A stretch of DNA of 64,000 bases, taken from positions 1 through 64,000 of the forward strand of contig JAIDKG010000099.1 in the NCBI GenBank assembly GCA_029051525.1, written 5' to 3'. Source of the stretch: Muribaculaceae bacterium. Its GTDB lineage: Bacteria; Bacteroidota; Bacteroidia; Bacteroidales; Muribaculaceae. The notes beneath the pieces are model-generated. The model did no database searches. It was given only the letters and a program-made list of their open reading frames with translations, and was not told the origin of the DNA. This document shows positions 7,532 to 16,996 of this stretch, piece by piece. The stretch's first letter is position 1; each line of letters starts with the position of its first letter. The position numbers and the translations under genes are program-made.

Positions 7532-9661
7532 ATGGATTTCAAACTCACATCTGAATATATGCCTACCGGCGACCAGCCGGAGGCCATCGCCGAGCTCGTG
7601 GCCGGTCTGGAGGAGGGCAACCCTCATCAGACCCTCCTCGGCGTGACCGGTTCGGGCAAGACCTTCACCATGGCTAATGTGATACAGCAGGTGAAGCGAC
7701 CCACTCTCATCCTATCCCACAACAAGACCCTCGCGGCTCAGCTTTATGGTGAGATGAAGAGTTTTTTCCCCGACAATTCGGTGCAGTATTTCGTGAGCTA
7801 TTACGATTACTATCAGCCGGAGGCCTATATACCTACAAGCGATAAGTATATCGAGAAAGACCTTCAGATTAATGAGCAGATCGACAAGCTGCGCCTTGCC
7901 ACCACAGCCGCCCTGCTGTCGGGGCGCCGCGATGTGATTGTGGTGTCGAGTGTGAGTTGCATCTACGGCATGGGCAATCCGGAGGATTTCTCGCAGAGCG
8001 TGGTGAAAATCAGTATCGGCCAGCGCATCAGCCGCAATGCTTTCCTGCGGCGACTCGTAGATTCGCTCTATAGCCGCACGGCGGCTGAATTAGGTCGCGG
8101 ACAGTTCCGCGTGAAGGGCGACACGGTGGATATCCTGCTGAGCTTTGAGGAGATTCAGCTACGTGTGATGTTCTGGGGCGATGAAATCGAAAAGATACAG
8201 ACCATCGACCCGGCTTCGGGGGCGGTGCTCAGCAATCTGGAGGGTTTCAATATCTACCCGGCCAATATCTTCGTGACTTCTAAGGAGCGCACGGCTCAGG
8301 CCGTTGACCAGATTGCACTCGATCTCGGTGCCCAGGTGGAGTTCTTCCGCAATGAGGGGAAAATCCTCGAGGCCGACCGCCTCCGCGAACGCGTGACCTA
8401 TGATCTGGAAATGATCAAAGAACTCGGTCATTGCAGCGGCATCGAGAATTACTCCCGATATTTCGATGGCCGCGCTCCCGGCGAGCGGCCGTTCTGCCTG
8501 CTCGACTATTTCCCGAAAGATTATCTTACTATTATAGATGAGAGTCATGTCACGCTGCCGCAGATACGCGGAATGTATGGCGGCGACCTGTCGCGAAAGA
8601 TGAATCTCGTGGAGTATGGCTTCCGCCTCCCGGCGGCAATCGACAACCGACCGCTGAAATTCGATGAGTTTGAACGGCTCACGAATCAGGCCATCTATGT
8701 GAGTGCCACACCGGGTGATTATGAATTGCAACTCTCGGAGGGGGTGGTGACCGAACAGGTGATCCGACCCACAGGTCTGCTCGATCCGGAAATTGAGGTG
8801 CGTCCCACAATGAATCAGATCGACGACCTCATGGAGGAGATCCATCTCCGCATAGAGCGCGATGAGAGAATACTCGTCACCACCCTCACCAAGCGCATGG
8901 CCGAAGAACTCAACGACCATCTGCAGAAATGGGGGGTGAAGTGCTCCTATATACATTCTGATGTGGATACACTCGACCGGATCCGCATCCTGGAGGATCT
9001 GCGCAATGGCATATATGATGTGCTGATCGGTGTGAATCTGCTGCGTGAGGGGCTCGACTTGCCACAGGTGAGTCTGGTGGCTATCCTGGATGCCGATAAG
9101 GAGGGGTTCCTGCGTAATCACCGGTCGCTTACCCAGACGGCCGGTCGCGCAGCCCGCAATGTGAATGGCAAGGTGATAATGTATGCCGACCGCATCACCG
9201 ACTCCATGCAGCTCACTATCGACGAGACCGAACGCCGACGCAGAAAACAGATGGCCTACAATGAGGCCCACGGCATCACCCCCACCCCTATCGTGAAGAA
9301 GAGTTCTACCGATCTTATCGATATCTATACCGGTGGAGCCGACCCGGAAGGTGCCTCGGCCGCTCCGCAGCGCCCCACGCCCGGTGCCGTACCGCGCAAA
9401 CCCCGCTCTGATTCGCGCGGTGCCTCCGCGCCGGTGCCTCCGCGCCCTTATGTGGAAGTGGAGGAGGATTCACGATTCGTGGCCGATCCGGTGACGGCAT
9501 ATATGAGCACCGACGAGATTCGCAATCGTATCGAGAAGGTGAATCGCGATATGGTGGCGGCCGCAAAGCGCACCGACTTTATTGAGGCGGCGCAACTCCG
9601 CGACGAACTCCTCGCCCTCCGCAATCTCATGGAGAGCAAGATGAAAGCTCCGTCAGAGTAA
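7532..9661 (+). CDS. uvrB: Excinuclease ABC subunit B
   Basis: UvrB is the damage-verifying helicase-like subunit of nucleotide excision repair; UvrA loads it and it recruits UvrC. The start [19 protein letters not shown] fits the family better than the ORF start 60 bases upstream, giving 709 residues. Walker A is GVTGSGKT, the beta-hairpin region includes [12 protein letters not shown], and motif II is DESH. Motifs V and VI appear as [12 protein letters not shown] and [11 protein letters not shown]-terminal UVR domain ([20 protein letters not shown]) binds UvrC. Before that domain there is a Pro/Arg/Ala-rich linker, about 80 residues longer than in compact UvrBs. No uvrA or uvrC is nearby. 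Confidence 0.97.
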   Translation: MDFKLTSEYMPTGDQPEAIAELVAGLEEGNPHQTLLGVTGSGKTFTMANVIQQVKRPTLILSHNKTLAAQLYGEMKSFFPDNSVQYFVSYYDYYQPEAYIPTSDKYIEKDLQINEQIDKLRLATTAALLSGRRDVIVVSSVSCIYGMGNPEDFSQSVVKISIGQRISRNAFLRRLVDSLYSRTAAELGRGQFRVKGDTVDILLSFEEIQLRVMFWGDEIEKIQTIDPASGAVLSNLEGFNIYPANIFVTSKERTAQAVDQIALDLGAQVEFFRNEGKILEADRLRERVTYDLEMIKELGHCSGIENYSRYFDGRAPGERPFCLLDYFPKDYLTIIDESHVTLPQIRGMYGGDLSRKMNLVEYGFRLPAAIDNRPLKFDEFERLTNQAIYVSATPGDYELQLSEGVVTEQVIRPTGLLDPEIEVRPTMNQIDDLMEEIHLRIERDERILVTTLTKRMAEELNDHLQKWGVKCSYIHSDVDTLDRIRILEDLRNGIYDVLIGVNLLREGLDLPQVSLVAILDADKEGFLRNHRSLTQTAGRAARNVNGKVIMYADRITDSMQLTIDETERRRRKQMAYNEAHGITPTPIVKKSSTDLIDIYTGGADPEGASAAPQRPTPGAVPRKPRSDSRGASAPVPPRPYVEVEEDSRFVADPVTAYMSTDEIRNRIEKVNRDMVAAAKRTDFIEAAQLRDELLALRNLMESKMKAPSE

Positions 9662-9738
9662 TGTGCCTGAACGCCCCTATACCTGCAGAATGGCATAATT
9701 GAAAAGAAATTTGAATCAACAGATTATCAGAATAGAAT

Positions 9739-11733
9739 ATGGATCCGCGTTACGATAAATCCCTCTATCTTCCTACCACACGCGAGGAGATGGATCGCCT
9801 CGGCTGGAAGCAGGCCGATGTGATTCTGTTCTCGGGGGATGCCTATGTGGATCATCCTTCGTTTGGTGCGGCCGTGATTGGCCGCGTGCTTCAGGCGCAT
9901 GGCTATAAGGTGGCCATAGTGCCGCAGCCCAATTGGCGCGATGACCTGCGCGATTTCCGCAAACTCGGTGCGCCGCGTCTATTCTTCGGTGTGTCGCCGG
10001 GCGCGATGGATTCGATGGTGAATCATTATACAGCCAATCGGCGCCTGCGCCATGATGATGCCTATACGGCGGGGGGCCGACATGGTGCCCGGCCTGACTA
10101 TCCGTCTATCGTATATTCCCGCATACTGAAGGAGCTGTTTCCGGAGGTGCCGGTGATCGGCGGCGGTATCGAGTGCTCGCTGCGCCGGGTGTCGCATTAT
10201 GATTATTGGTCCGACTCGCTGCGCCCCTCGATTCTCACCGAGGCTCCGATGGATATGCTTATTTATGGCATGGGTGAACGAACCATGGTGCAACTCGCAC
10301 ACCGACTCGAGGCCGGCGAAAAGATTCAGGATATCACCGATGTGGCGCAGACGGCCTTCATCACCGATGCTCTACCCGACCCGGAGACCGATATCATCCT
10401 CCACAGCTTTGAGGAGTGCCGGCGGGATAAGAAATGCCAGGCGCGTAATTTCCGCGATGTGGAGATTGAATCCAACCGAATGCATGGGCGCCGCATGTGG
10501 CAAGCCACTCAGGGGCGCAATATCTGCATCAACCCGATGCTCCCTCAGATGACTCCCGAGGAGATCGATGCCTCTTTCGACCTCCCCTATACCCGTTATC
10601 CCCACCCTCGCTATAAGGGGAAGGTGATACCGGCATATGATATGATCCGCCATTCGGTCAATATGCACCGTGGCTGTTTCGGCGGATGCGCTTTCTGCAC
10701 CATCTCGGCCCATCAGGGGAAATTCATTGCCTCGCGATCGAAGGAATCTATCCTCCGGGAGGTGAAGAAGGTCACAGAGATGGATGACTTCAAGGGGTAT
10801 ATATCCGACCTCGGCGGCCCGTCGGCCAATATGTATGGCATGAAAGGGCGCGACACTTCGCGATGCGAGCGCTGCACTCGCCCCTCTTGCCTGCATCCTC
10901 AGCCATGCCCCAACCTCAATAATGACCATGCCCCGCTGCTCGAGATATATCGCGCGGTCGATGCGATGCCGGAGGTAAAGAAGGCCTTCGTGGGGAGCGG
11001 CGTGCGATATGATCTGGCGATGGCACCTTCGCCCGATCCACGTGTGGAGGCCACCAACCGTGAATACCTCCGCCAATTGATTGCCCGCCATGTGAGCGGC
11101 CGACTGAAAGTGGCGCCGGAACATACGTCGCCCGCTGTGCTCGATGTGATGCGGAAACCATCGTTCCACCTCTTCCACCGGTTCAAGCGTATCTTCGACC
11201 GTGTGAACCGTGAGGAGGGTCTGCGCCAACAACTCATACCCTATTTCATCTCCTCTCATCCCGGCTGCCGTGAGGAGGATATGGCCGAACTGGCTGCCAT
11301 CACCAAGGAACTCGACTTCCATCTTGAGCAGGTGCAGGATTTCACACCTACCCCTATGACGGTGAGCACTGAAATCTATTATACAGGGATACATCCCTAC
11401 ACCGGCCAACCTGTATATACAGCCCGCAACGAACGCGAGAAACTCGCTCAGCGACAGTACTTCTTCTGGTATAAACCGGAAGCACGCCGCGATATCGTGA
11501 CCTCGCTGCGCCGGCTGCACCGCCCCGACCTGCTGAAGGCTCTCTATCCGGGAGGGGTGCCACCCATCGATGAACCGCGCCACAGTTACAACCCCAATTT
11601 CCGCTCCGGCTCGCGCACCGAAGGTAGGCCCGACCGAGCCAAACGCTCGGGCGGCTCCGACCGCGACACTAACCGGAAGGGGCTCGGCTCGCGCAAAAAT
11701 GATAAAAATTCCAACCCGAAATCTAAACCATAA
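9739..11733 (+). CDS. YgiQ-family radical SAM protein
   Basis: The product is a 664-residue cytoplasmic radical SAM enzyme of unknown reaction. The N-terminal half (YgiQ N-terminal domain) has DVILFSGDAYVDHPSFGAAVIGR and VIGGGIECSLRR. The Fe-S cluster motif CFGGCAFC (CxxxCxxC) lies at about residue 314-321, followed by a Cys-rich segment (CERCTRPSCLHPQPCPN) typical of the family. The C terminus is a basic, low-complexity tail of about 50 residues (Arg/Ser/Gly/Lys), which may contact nucleic acid, but that is inference. It follows uvrB by 77 bases; no shared role is implied. Confidence 0.9.
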   Translation: MDPRYDKSLYLPTTREEMDRLGWKQADVILFSGDAYVDHPSFGAAVIGRVLQAHGYKVAIVPQPNWRDDLRDFRKLGAPRLFFGVSPGAMDSMVNHYTANRRLRHDDAYTAGGRHGARPDYPSIVYSRILKELFPEVPVIGGGIECSLRRVSHYDYWSDSLRPSILTEAPMDMLIYGMGERTMVQLAHRLEAGEKIQDITDVAQTAFITDALPDPETDIILHSFEECRRDKKCQARNFRDVEIESNRMHGRRMWQATQGRNICINPMLPQMTPEEIDASFDLPYTRYPHPRYKGKVIPAYDMIRHSVNMHRGCFGGCAFCTISAHQGKFIASRSKESILREVKKVTEMDDFKGYISDLGGPSANMYGMKGRDTSRCERCTRPSCLHPQPCPNLNNDHAPLLEIYRAVDAMPEVKKAFVGSGVRYDLAMAPSPDPRVEATNREYLRQLIARHVSGRLKVAPEHTSPAVLDVMRKPSFHLFHRFKRIFDRVNREEGLRQQLIPYFISSHPGCREEDMAELAAITKELDFHLEQVQDFTPTPMTVSTEIYYTGIHPYTGQPVYTARNEREKLAQRQYFFWYKPEARRDIVTSLRRLHRPDLLKALYPGGVPPIDEPRHSYNPNFRSGSRTEGRPDRAKRSGGSDRDTNRKGLGSRKNDKNSNPKSKP

Positions 11734-11762
11734 AAACTCTAACAATTAATTTCCCGACATTC

Positions 11763-13910
11763 ATGAACAAATTCCTGATTCCAATGGGCATTGCGTTCCT
11801 GCCGGCGCTTCTCGCCGGATGCCAGTCGAAGGAGGGTCACGATGACGACGCTCTGATCGAAAAACCGGAAGTGAAAATCGAGAACGGCATGCTCACCCCG
11901 GAGGTGCTTGAGGCATTCGGCCGTATCGGCGAAATCACACCCTCGCCCGACGGCAAAATCATTGCCTTCACTCTCACTTATGAGAGCATAGAGCAGAATA
12001 AGGGCAATGCCGAAATCTACACTATGAATCCCGACGGTTCCGACATGAAGCGCCTCACCCACACAAAATCGTCGGAGGGCAATCTGGCCTGGATCGACAA
12101 TGGGGAGCGCCTCGCATATATCGCTACCGATAAGGAGACCGAGAAACCGCAGGTATTCACCATGAAGCCCGACGGCTCCGGTCAGCAGCGCGTCACTTCG
12201 ATGGAGAATGGCGTGGAGTGCTTCAAGTTCTCTCCCGATGGCAAGAAAATCGTGGTGGCCTCAACTATCAAGCCCTACAATGCCAATGAGGAGCTTTTCA
12301 AGGATCTGCCGAAGACCACAGGCCGTGTGGTAGATGACCTGATGTATAAGCATTGGGATGAGTGGGTGGCTGAAATCCCCCACCCCTTCATCGGCGATTT
12401 CGATGGTCAGACGGCCTCCAATCTCACCGACATCATGGCCGATGAACCTTTCGAGTGCCCGATGCGCCCGTTCGGCGGTGCGGAGTCGTTTGCATTCTCG
12501 CCCGATAGCAAGCAGCTTATCTATGTGAGCCGCAAATTCGCCGGTATGGAGTATGCCTTCTCGACCGATTCAAATCTCTATCTCTATGATATTGCCGAGG
12601 GTAAGACTGTGCGCAACCTCACTGAGGGTATGCCGGGCTATGACACCGACCCCGTCTTCTCCCCCGATGGCAAGCAGCTCGCTTTCCTCTCGATGGCCAC
12701 AGCCAAATATGAGTCGGACAAGAAGCGCCTGATGGTAATGGATATGTCGACTTTCGAGATGCGCGACCTTACCGCCGACTGGAAGTATTGGCCTGAGGAG
12801 ATTGCCTGGGAGGCCGATGGCAAGAGCATCCTCTTTGCCGGTTATTGCGAGGGAACGGAGCCTGTGTTCCGCATCTCGGTGGCTGATGCCGCTGTCACTC
12901 CCCTCACGGAGGGTATGTGGGATTATCACCGTGTGATCCCCTTCGGCGACCGTGTGCTGGCTCTTCGCCACAATATGCTTCAGCCCGACGAACTGGTTTC
13001 TATCCCCGCCTCCGGCGGCGAAGTGAGCCAGATTACTGAAATCAACAAGGATATCCTCTCGCAGCTCGCCGAGGTTAAGGTGGAGAAGCGCGTGGTGCCC
13101 ACCACCGATGGCAAGGAGATGACCGCATGGGTAATCCTCCCGGCCAATTTCGATTCTACCAAGCAGTATCCGGCCATCGTGTATTGCCAGGGTGGCCCGC
13201 AGCAGGCTGTAAGCCAGTTCTGGAGCTATCGCTGGAATTTCCGCATCATGGCGGCCAACGGTTATGTGGTGATTGCCCCGAACCGTCGCGGCGTACCCGG
13301 ATTCGGCGAGGAATGGAACCGTCAGATTTCAGGCGACTACAGTGGCCAGAATATGAAGGATTATCTCTCGGCTGCCGATTATATCGCTGCCGAACCCTAT
13401 GTTGACGCAAAGCGTATCGGTGCCATCGGCGCAAGCTATGGCGGTTTCTCGGTGTATTGGCTGGCCGGTCATCATGAGGGTCGCTTTGCCGCACTCGTGG
13501 CACATGCAGGCATCTTCAATGTGGAGGCTCAGTATCTTGAGACTGAGGAGATGTGGTTTGCCGATTTCGACCTCGGCGGCCCCTACTGGGATAAGGAGAA
13601 TGCCATCGCGCAGCGCACTTATGCCACTTCACCCCATAAGTTTGTCGACAAATGGACTGCCCCGATTCTCGTGACAGTCGGCGAACTCGACTACCGCATC
13701 CTTGCCTCGCAGGGCATGATGGCCTTCAATGCAGCCAAGATGCGTGGTCTGGAAGCCGAGATGCTCGTATTCCCGGATGAGAACCACTGGGTGCTCAAAC
13801 CCCAGAACGCTATCCTCTGGCAGCGCGTATTCTTCCGCTTCCTCGACAAATACCTCAAGGCTGCCCCCGCAGCCACTGAGGCTCCCGCAGCCGACTCAAC
13901 AGCAAAATAA
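11763..13910 (+). CDS. S9-family (prolyl oligopeptidase-type) peptidase, lipoprotein
   Basis: The product is a 715-residue exported serine peptidase. The signal has a lipobox (ALLAGC, Cys at about residue 20), so it is probably a lipoprotein. Residues about 40-430 are WD40-like beta-propeller blades with TolB-type repeats (SPDGKIIAF, SPDGKQLAFLS). The alpha/beta-hydrolase domain follows. The catalytic triad can be placed as Ser558 (GASYGG), Asp643 (VGELDYR) and His675 (DENHWV). Dipeptidyl or acylaminoacyl peptidases of this type release short peptides from oligopeptides. It starts 29 bases after the YgiQ gene and ends before a strong hairpin. Exact specificity cannot be read from sequence. 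Confidence 0.9.
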   Translation: MNKFLIPMGIAFLPALLAGCQSKEGHDDDALIEKPEVKIENGMLTPEVLEAFGRIGEITPSPDGKIIAFTLTYESIEQNKGNAEIYTMNPDGSDMKRLTHTKSSEGNLAWIDNGERLAYIATDKETEKPQVFTMKPDGSGQQRVTSMENGVECFKFSPDGKKIVVASTIKPYNANEELFKDLPKTTGRVVDDLMYKHWDEWVAEIPHPFIGDFDGQTASNLTDIMADEPFECPMRPFGGAESFAFSPDSKQLIYVSRKFAGMEYAFSTDSNLYLYDIAEGKTVRNLTEGMPGYDTDPVFSPDGKQLAFLSMATAKYESDKKRLMVMDMSTFEMRDLTADWKYWPEEIAWEADGKSILFAGYCEGTEPVFRISVADAAVTPLTEGMWDYHRVIPFGDRVLALRHNMLQPDELVSIPASGGEVSQITEINKDILSQLAEVKVEKRVVPTTDGKEMTAWVILPANFDSTKQYPAIVYCQGGPQQAVSQFWSYRWNFRIMAANGYVVIAPNRRGVPGFGEEWNRQISGDYSGQNMKDYLSAADYIAAEPYVDAKRIGAIGASYGGFSVYWLAGHHEGRFAALVAHAGIFNVEAQYLETEEMWFADFDLGGPYWDKENAIAQRTYATSPHKFVDKWTAPILVTVGELDYRILASQGMMAFNAAKMRGLEAEMLVFPDENHWVLKPQNAILWQRVFFRFLDKYLKAAPAATEAPAADSTAK

Positions 13911-13932
13911 CACCTACCCCTACCCAAAATCC

Positions 13933-13968
13933 GAGGGAGGATGGCGACTTGATGCGCCATCCTCCCTC
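13933..13968 (+). terminator. Hairpin after the S9 peptidase gene
   Basis: GAGGGAGGATGGCG (13933-13946) and CGCCATCCTCCCTC (13955-13968) form a perfect 14-bp stem with an 8-base loop. No U-run follows. It marks the left edge of the AT-rich islet. Confidence 0.65.
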
Positions 13969-14066
13969 TGCTATACACACTCCACAATCAGATACAATAT
14001 CAACACCTTTAATATATTACTATAGGTTAACAAATGCAGTCAATTCCAATTTAAGTCCATCAAAAT

Positions 14067-14097
14067 TTTGAAAATATTGATGTTTACAGTATTTTTG
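14067..14097 (+). promoter_or_regulatory. Promoter of the AT-rich islet
   Basis: TTTG (14067-14070), 19 bases, TATTTTTG (14090-14097) matches the Bacteroidetes consensus. It lies 67 bases before the ATG at 14164 and rules out the ORF start at 14068, which is inside the promoter. Confidence 0.7.
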
Positions 14098-14163
14098 CAA
14101 ATAACATCGATACACTCAATTTATTTGTGTTTTAAAACAATTTTAAACCTAAATAAAACTAAC

Positions 14164-15417
14164 ATGAAAACGACCCTAAAATCCATTCTCTTTGCGATGC
14201 TTTGGGTCTTCATGGCTGGATGCTCAGAAGAGATTCCGGTTCCCGGTATCGAAGATGCCGCACAAGATGTGACATCTCATCGCATCGGGATAGAAGACGC
14301 TCTCGCCAACGCTGAAGCTATCATGGCGGACTTTGATCCAGCCACTCGTTCTGCCAACCGCAAAGTTGCAACCATCAGCTCTGTTGTGACTCAGTCTAAA
14401 ACGCGTAGCGGGGCTTCAGACACGCTCCTGTACGTGGTCAACTATGCTGATAACAGCGGCTATGCGCTATTAGGCGCAGATAAACGTGTAAGACCTGTCT
14501 ACGCATTCTCCCCGACTGGCCAACTTAACTTAAATGACACTGTGTCCGACCAAATGCTCGGCCTCATGATCAATTCGGCCATCAAAGATGCTAACAAGAG
14601 AATAGCACCCCCTCCTATTTCAGGAGACATCATCGGGATAAAGCCCGCATATTATATGGAATACCGCAATAAGCGGACTGCGGATGCTGGCATCCCTGAT
14701 GTACTAAAAGATCTTATTATTGGAGACCAGGATAATCTTCAAAAGAAAACCATCAACTGCACACCTATTGCATTGTCCTTATGTAAGATTCTATCGACTG
14801 TTTACACAGATTATTGCATTAACTATTATTATGGAGACTATCAAATAATTCTTAAGAAATCTTTGGAGGAATGTTTTGATAACATTGTGTCTCTCACACA
14901 CGATTTTGACAGCACACTACACGACTATAACTACGATTTTGATTATAGACTCCTATATGGTTTAGGAATATATATCATGAGCCGCAAAACCTTTCACTAT
15001 GAATATACTGGATGTGGCTGTGATTCTTATTGGGGGATGAGATGTAGGTTCCATACAAAACAAATGTTCAATCTTCTATCTCCGGGATGGGATGGGTTAT
15101 ATGACTCTCACCGTTCACAGGGATTTATGGTTACTGCGAAAGATGAGGTCGGCAATTCAACCCCATTCTTCGTAGTTGATGCGCTCCGCTATCATGACGC
15201 GTATAAATACAGCAAGTTGAACTACACCCTTATTGAAGGCCCAACACCTGAAATATGGATGCACTGCCTTTGGTCAGAACAGGGCAACGCCAACGGATAC
15301 TTTCTTTTTACAGAAAATACCGAACAACTGGAATGTGGGAACAGCAATGGCATATCAGACCTTTATTCTCTCAATATATTTGGAGGATTCGAGCAAGCCC
15401 ATACATCTGGTATTTAA
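14164..15417 (+). CDS. Degenerate C10 (streptopain-like) lipoprotein, probably not a protease
   Basis: The product has 417 residues from MKTTLKSILF, with a lipoprotein signal (VFMAGC). Residues about 25-130 resemble the Spi/propeptide domain of C10 peptidases (IEDALANAEAIM, TLLYVVNYADNSGYALLGAD, RPVYAFS). The later half follows the C10 layout. The nucleophile position is kept (NCTPIALSL, compare GCVATAxAQ), but where the family has GHAWVIDG this protein reads TPFFVVDA, with Pro for the catalytic His. The NWGWGG loop is degraded to CLWSEQG. By inference it is an inactive paralogue, perhaps a binding or inhibitor-like protein. Base composition is clearly lower in GC than neighbours. A secreted protein follows 10 bases later. 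Confidence 0.65.
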   Translation: MKTTLKSILFAMLWVFMAGCSEEIPVPGIEDAAQDVTSHRIGIEDALANAEAIMADFDPATRSANRKVATISSVVTQSKTRSGASDTLLYVVNYADNSGYALLGADKRVRPVYAFSPTGQLNLNDTVSDQMLGLMINSAIKDANKRIAPPPISGDIIGIKPAYYMEYRNKRTADAGIPDVLKDLIIGDQDNLQKKTINCTPIALSLCKILSTVYTDYCINYYYGDYQIILKKSLEECFDNIVSLTHDFDSTLHDYNYDFDYRLLYGLGIYIMSRKTFHYEYTGCGCDSYWGMRCRFHTKQMFNLLSPGWDGLYDSHRSQGFMVTAKDEVGNSTPFFVVDALRYHDAYKYSKLNYTLIEGPTPEIWMHCLWSEQGNANGYFLFTENTEQLECGNSNGISDLYSLNIFGGFEQAHTSGI

Positions 15418-15427
15418 ATTTTTGAAT

Positions 15428-16921
15428 ATGAAAACGAAAATATCAACAATAATAAGTATCTTTGCGATGCTTATGGCCAACGCTATTTTCTCGACTGCTC
15501 ATGCAGCAAATGAGAAAGTTGCTGTCAAAGACTTGATTGTCTGTGTCGCCGGTGATTTCAACAACTGGCAACTTCCGACAAAGGATAGTGACAACGGAGC
15601 TTACCTACTGGCTTTAGAGACCACTCAGTATGGTCATAATTATTTCATCGGGAAAGTCTCATTACCTCAAGGTGACTCAGAATTCTCGGTGTTCGGCCTG
15701 CATCCTAACACATATGAGCTGATCCGAAAATCGGATACTACATTCCCAAATTTCGAGTTGATGAATGCATCGGGTCATAATGATTATCCGCTGGAATGGA
15801 AAAATTATGACCGAAGGTACGACATATTCCAAAAAGACTTCATCGATATCTGGATATCCAGAGATCTAAGTTTTAATATCAACAATTCCAAAGATACAAC
15901 ACCATTTAGAATACTCAATTGGGGTGGCGGTGAATTGGAATTAAAATTTGGAGCTGAAGCAGCCATTGACTTCATCAGTTTTAAATCTGATAATGCTCCC
16001 GTCTATGCACCTATAGTTGAAAACAATGTACTATATGCTATAGTGGAATGTGACAATGCACCGGCGCAGATAATCGAACTCCCATTTTATCGGACAGATA
16101 AATATATGACTGCCGTAAGTCTTTCCGGAACAACAAAGAGCACCATCATTTTTTCAACAGAGAAATCCCTGACCCCCGCACCGGAAAACACGTGGGGATG
16201 TTCGACTCGGAATAATGTCGAATATACCATGAGCAAGGTGCATTCACCAAAAAATGTCTACATGGATCTTGTCAGAGGTGGCCAGCCCTATGAAGTGACA
16301 TTAAACGATGTTGGTATCATAGCATACTATACTGATTGGGTCTCTAAGCAAGTCCAGATATACGCCTATTATGATACCCGCCGCACCGGCCCGGTAACCG
16401 CACGGATAAATATTGACGGAAAGGAAGAGTATAGCAAACCTTTGGAAGTAGACCCGGCGACAGGCTTTTATCCTCCTATAAGCGCAGAGGGTAAAAATGT
16501 CTCGATTCTCTTTCAATATGATATCTACGATAATGATGGGAAATTACGTTCTGTAGCATCATATGGCTATACCGATGACCCTTATCGTCAACTGCCGACA
16601 GATGAACGGTACCCGGATTATTCCTATGACAAGTTTAAAACATACGGCTCTGAGCCATTCTCCGCGTCATTCAAGGAGTGCGGCACTATGACAATGGAAC
16701 TTTCTCCGGTATATGGAATATGTTATTGCCATTATGATGGAGAGCTTGACCAATCGGCTGCCGAGATAGACAACATCCTTCCTGAACTTTCGGAGGAATC
16801 ACCGAGTGACAGCAATGTCACCGAGTATTTTGATCTGATGGGACGCAGACTCCCCGGGCCTCAAAAGGGAATATATCTCGAAAAGAGAGACAATAAAGTC
16901 AGAAAGGTCATGAATTATTGA
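15428..16921 (+). CDS. Uncharacterised secreted protein, partner of the C10-like gene
   Basis: I do not recognise this protein. It has 497 residues from MKTKISTIISIF, with a signal peptide ending near AHAAN. Residues about 35-100 begin VCVAGDFNNWQLP, a pattern seen at the start of starch- or glycogen-binding immunoglobulin-like modules (CBM48/CBM20/SusE-like), then mixed beta-rich sequence. The C terminus reads EYFDLMGRRLPGPQKGIYLEK, like the short C-terminal motif of many secreted Bacteroidales proteins (GRR..P..GIYI), which may be a sorting or anchoring signal. The ORF could extend upstream into the C10-like gene, but the ATG at 15428, 10 bases after that stop, is preferred. Both genes share low GC and one promoter. 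Confidence 0.55.
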   Translation: MKTKISTIISIFAMLMANAIFSTAHAANEKVAVKDLIVCVAGDFNNWQLPTKDSDNGAYLLALETTQYGHNYFIGKVSLPQGDSEFSVFGLHPNTYELIRKSDTTFPNFELMNASGHNDYPLEWKNYDRRYDIFQKDFIDIWISRDLSFNINNSKDTTPFRILNWGGGELELKFGAEAAIDFISFKSDNAPVYAPIVENNVLYAIVECDNAPAQIIELPFYRTDKYMTAVSLSGTTKSTIIFSTEKSLTPAPENTWGCSTRNNVEYTMSKVHSPKNVYMDLVRGGQPYEVTLNDVGIIAYYTDWVSKQVQIYAYYDTRRTGPVTARINIDGKEEYSKPLEVDPATGFYPPISAEGKNVSILFQYDIYDNDGKLRSVASYGYTDDPYRQLPTDERYPDYSYDKFKTYGSEPFSASFKECGTMTMELSPVYGICYCHYDGELDQSAAEIDNILPELSEESPSDSNVTEYFDLMGRRLPGPQKGIYLEKRDNKVRKVMNY

Positions 16922-16926
16922 CTTCT

Positions 16927-16972
16927 AAAGAAAATCGGTTGCATCAGAGAATTGATGCAACCGATTTTCTTT
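16927..16972. terminator. Bidirectional terminator between the islet and tex
   Basis: A perfect 20-bp stem (AAAGAAAATCGGTTGCATCA and its complement) with a 6-base loop is flanked by A-rich and T-rich ends in both directions. It serves two converging genes and closes the islet. Confidence 0.9.
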
Positions 16973-16996
16973 AGTAATGGCCGATAAAAGTCGGCC

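Noticed and set aside
8159-9271. 370-aa ORF antisense to uvrB
   Set aside because: It is a shadow frame of a clear uvrB with all helicase motifs. The protein is His-rich and lacks family features.
10372-11745. 457-aa ORF antisense to the YgiQ gene
   Set aside because: It mirrors the codon pattern of the radical SAM gene; no domain could be recognised.
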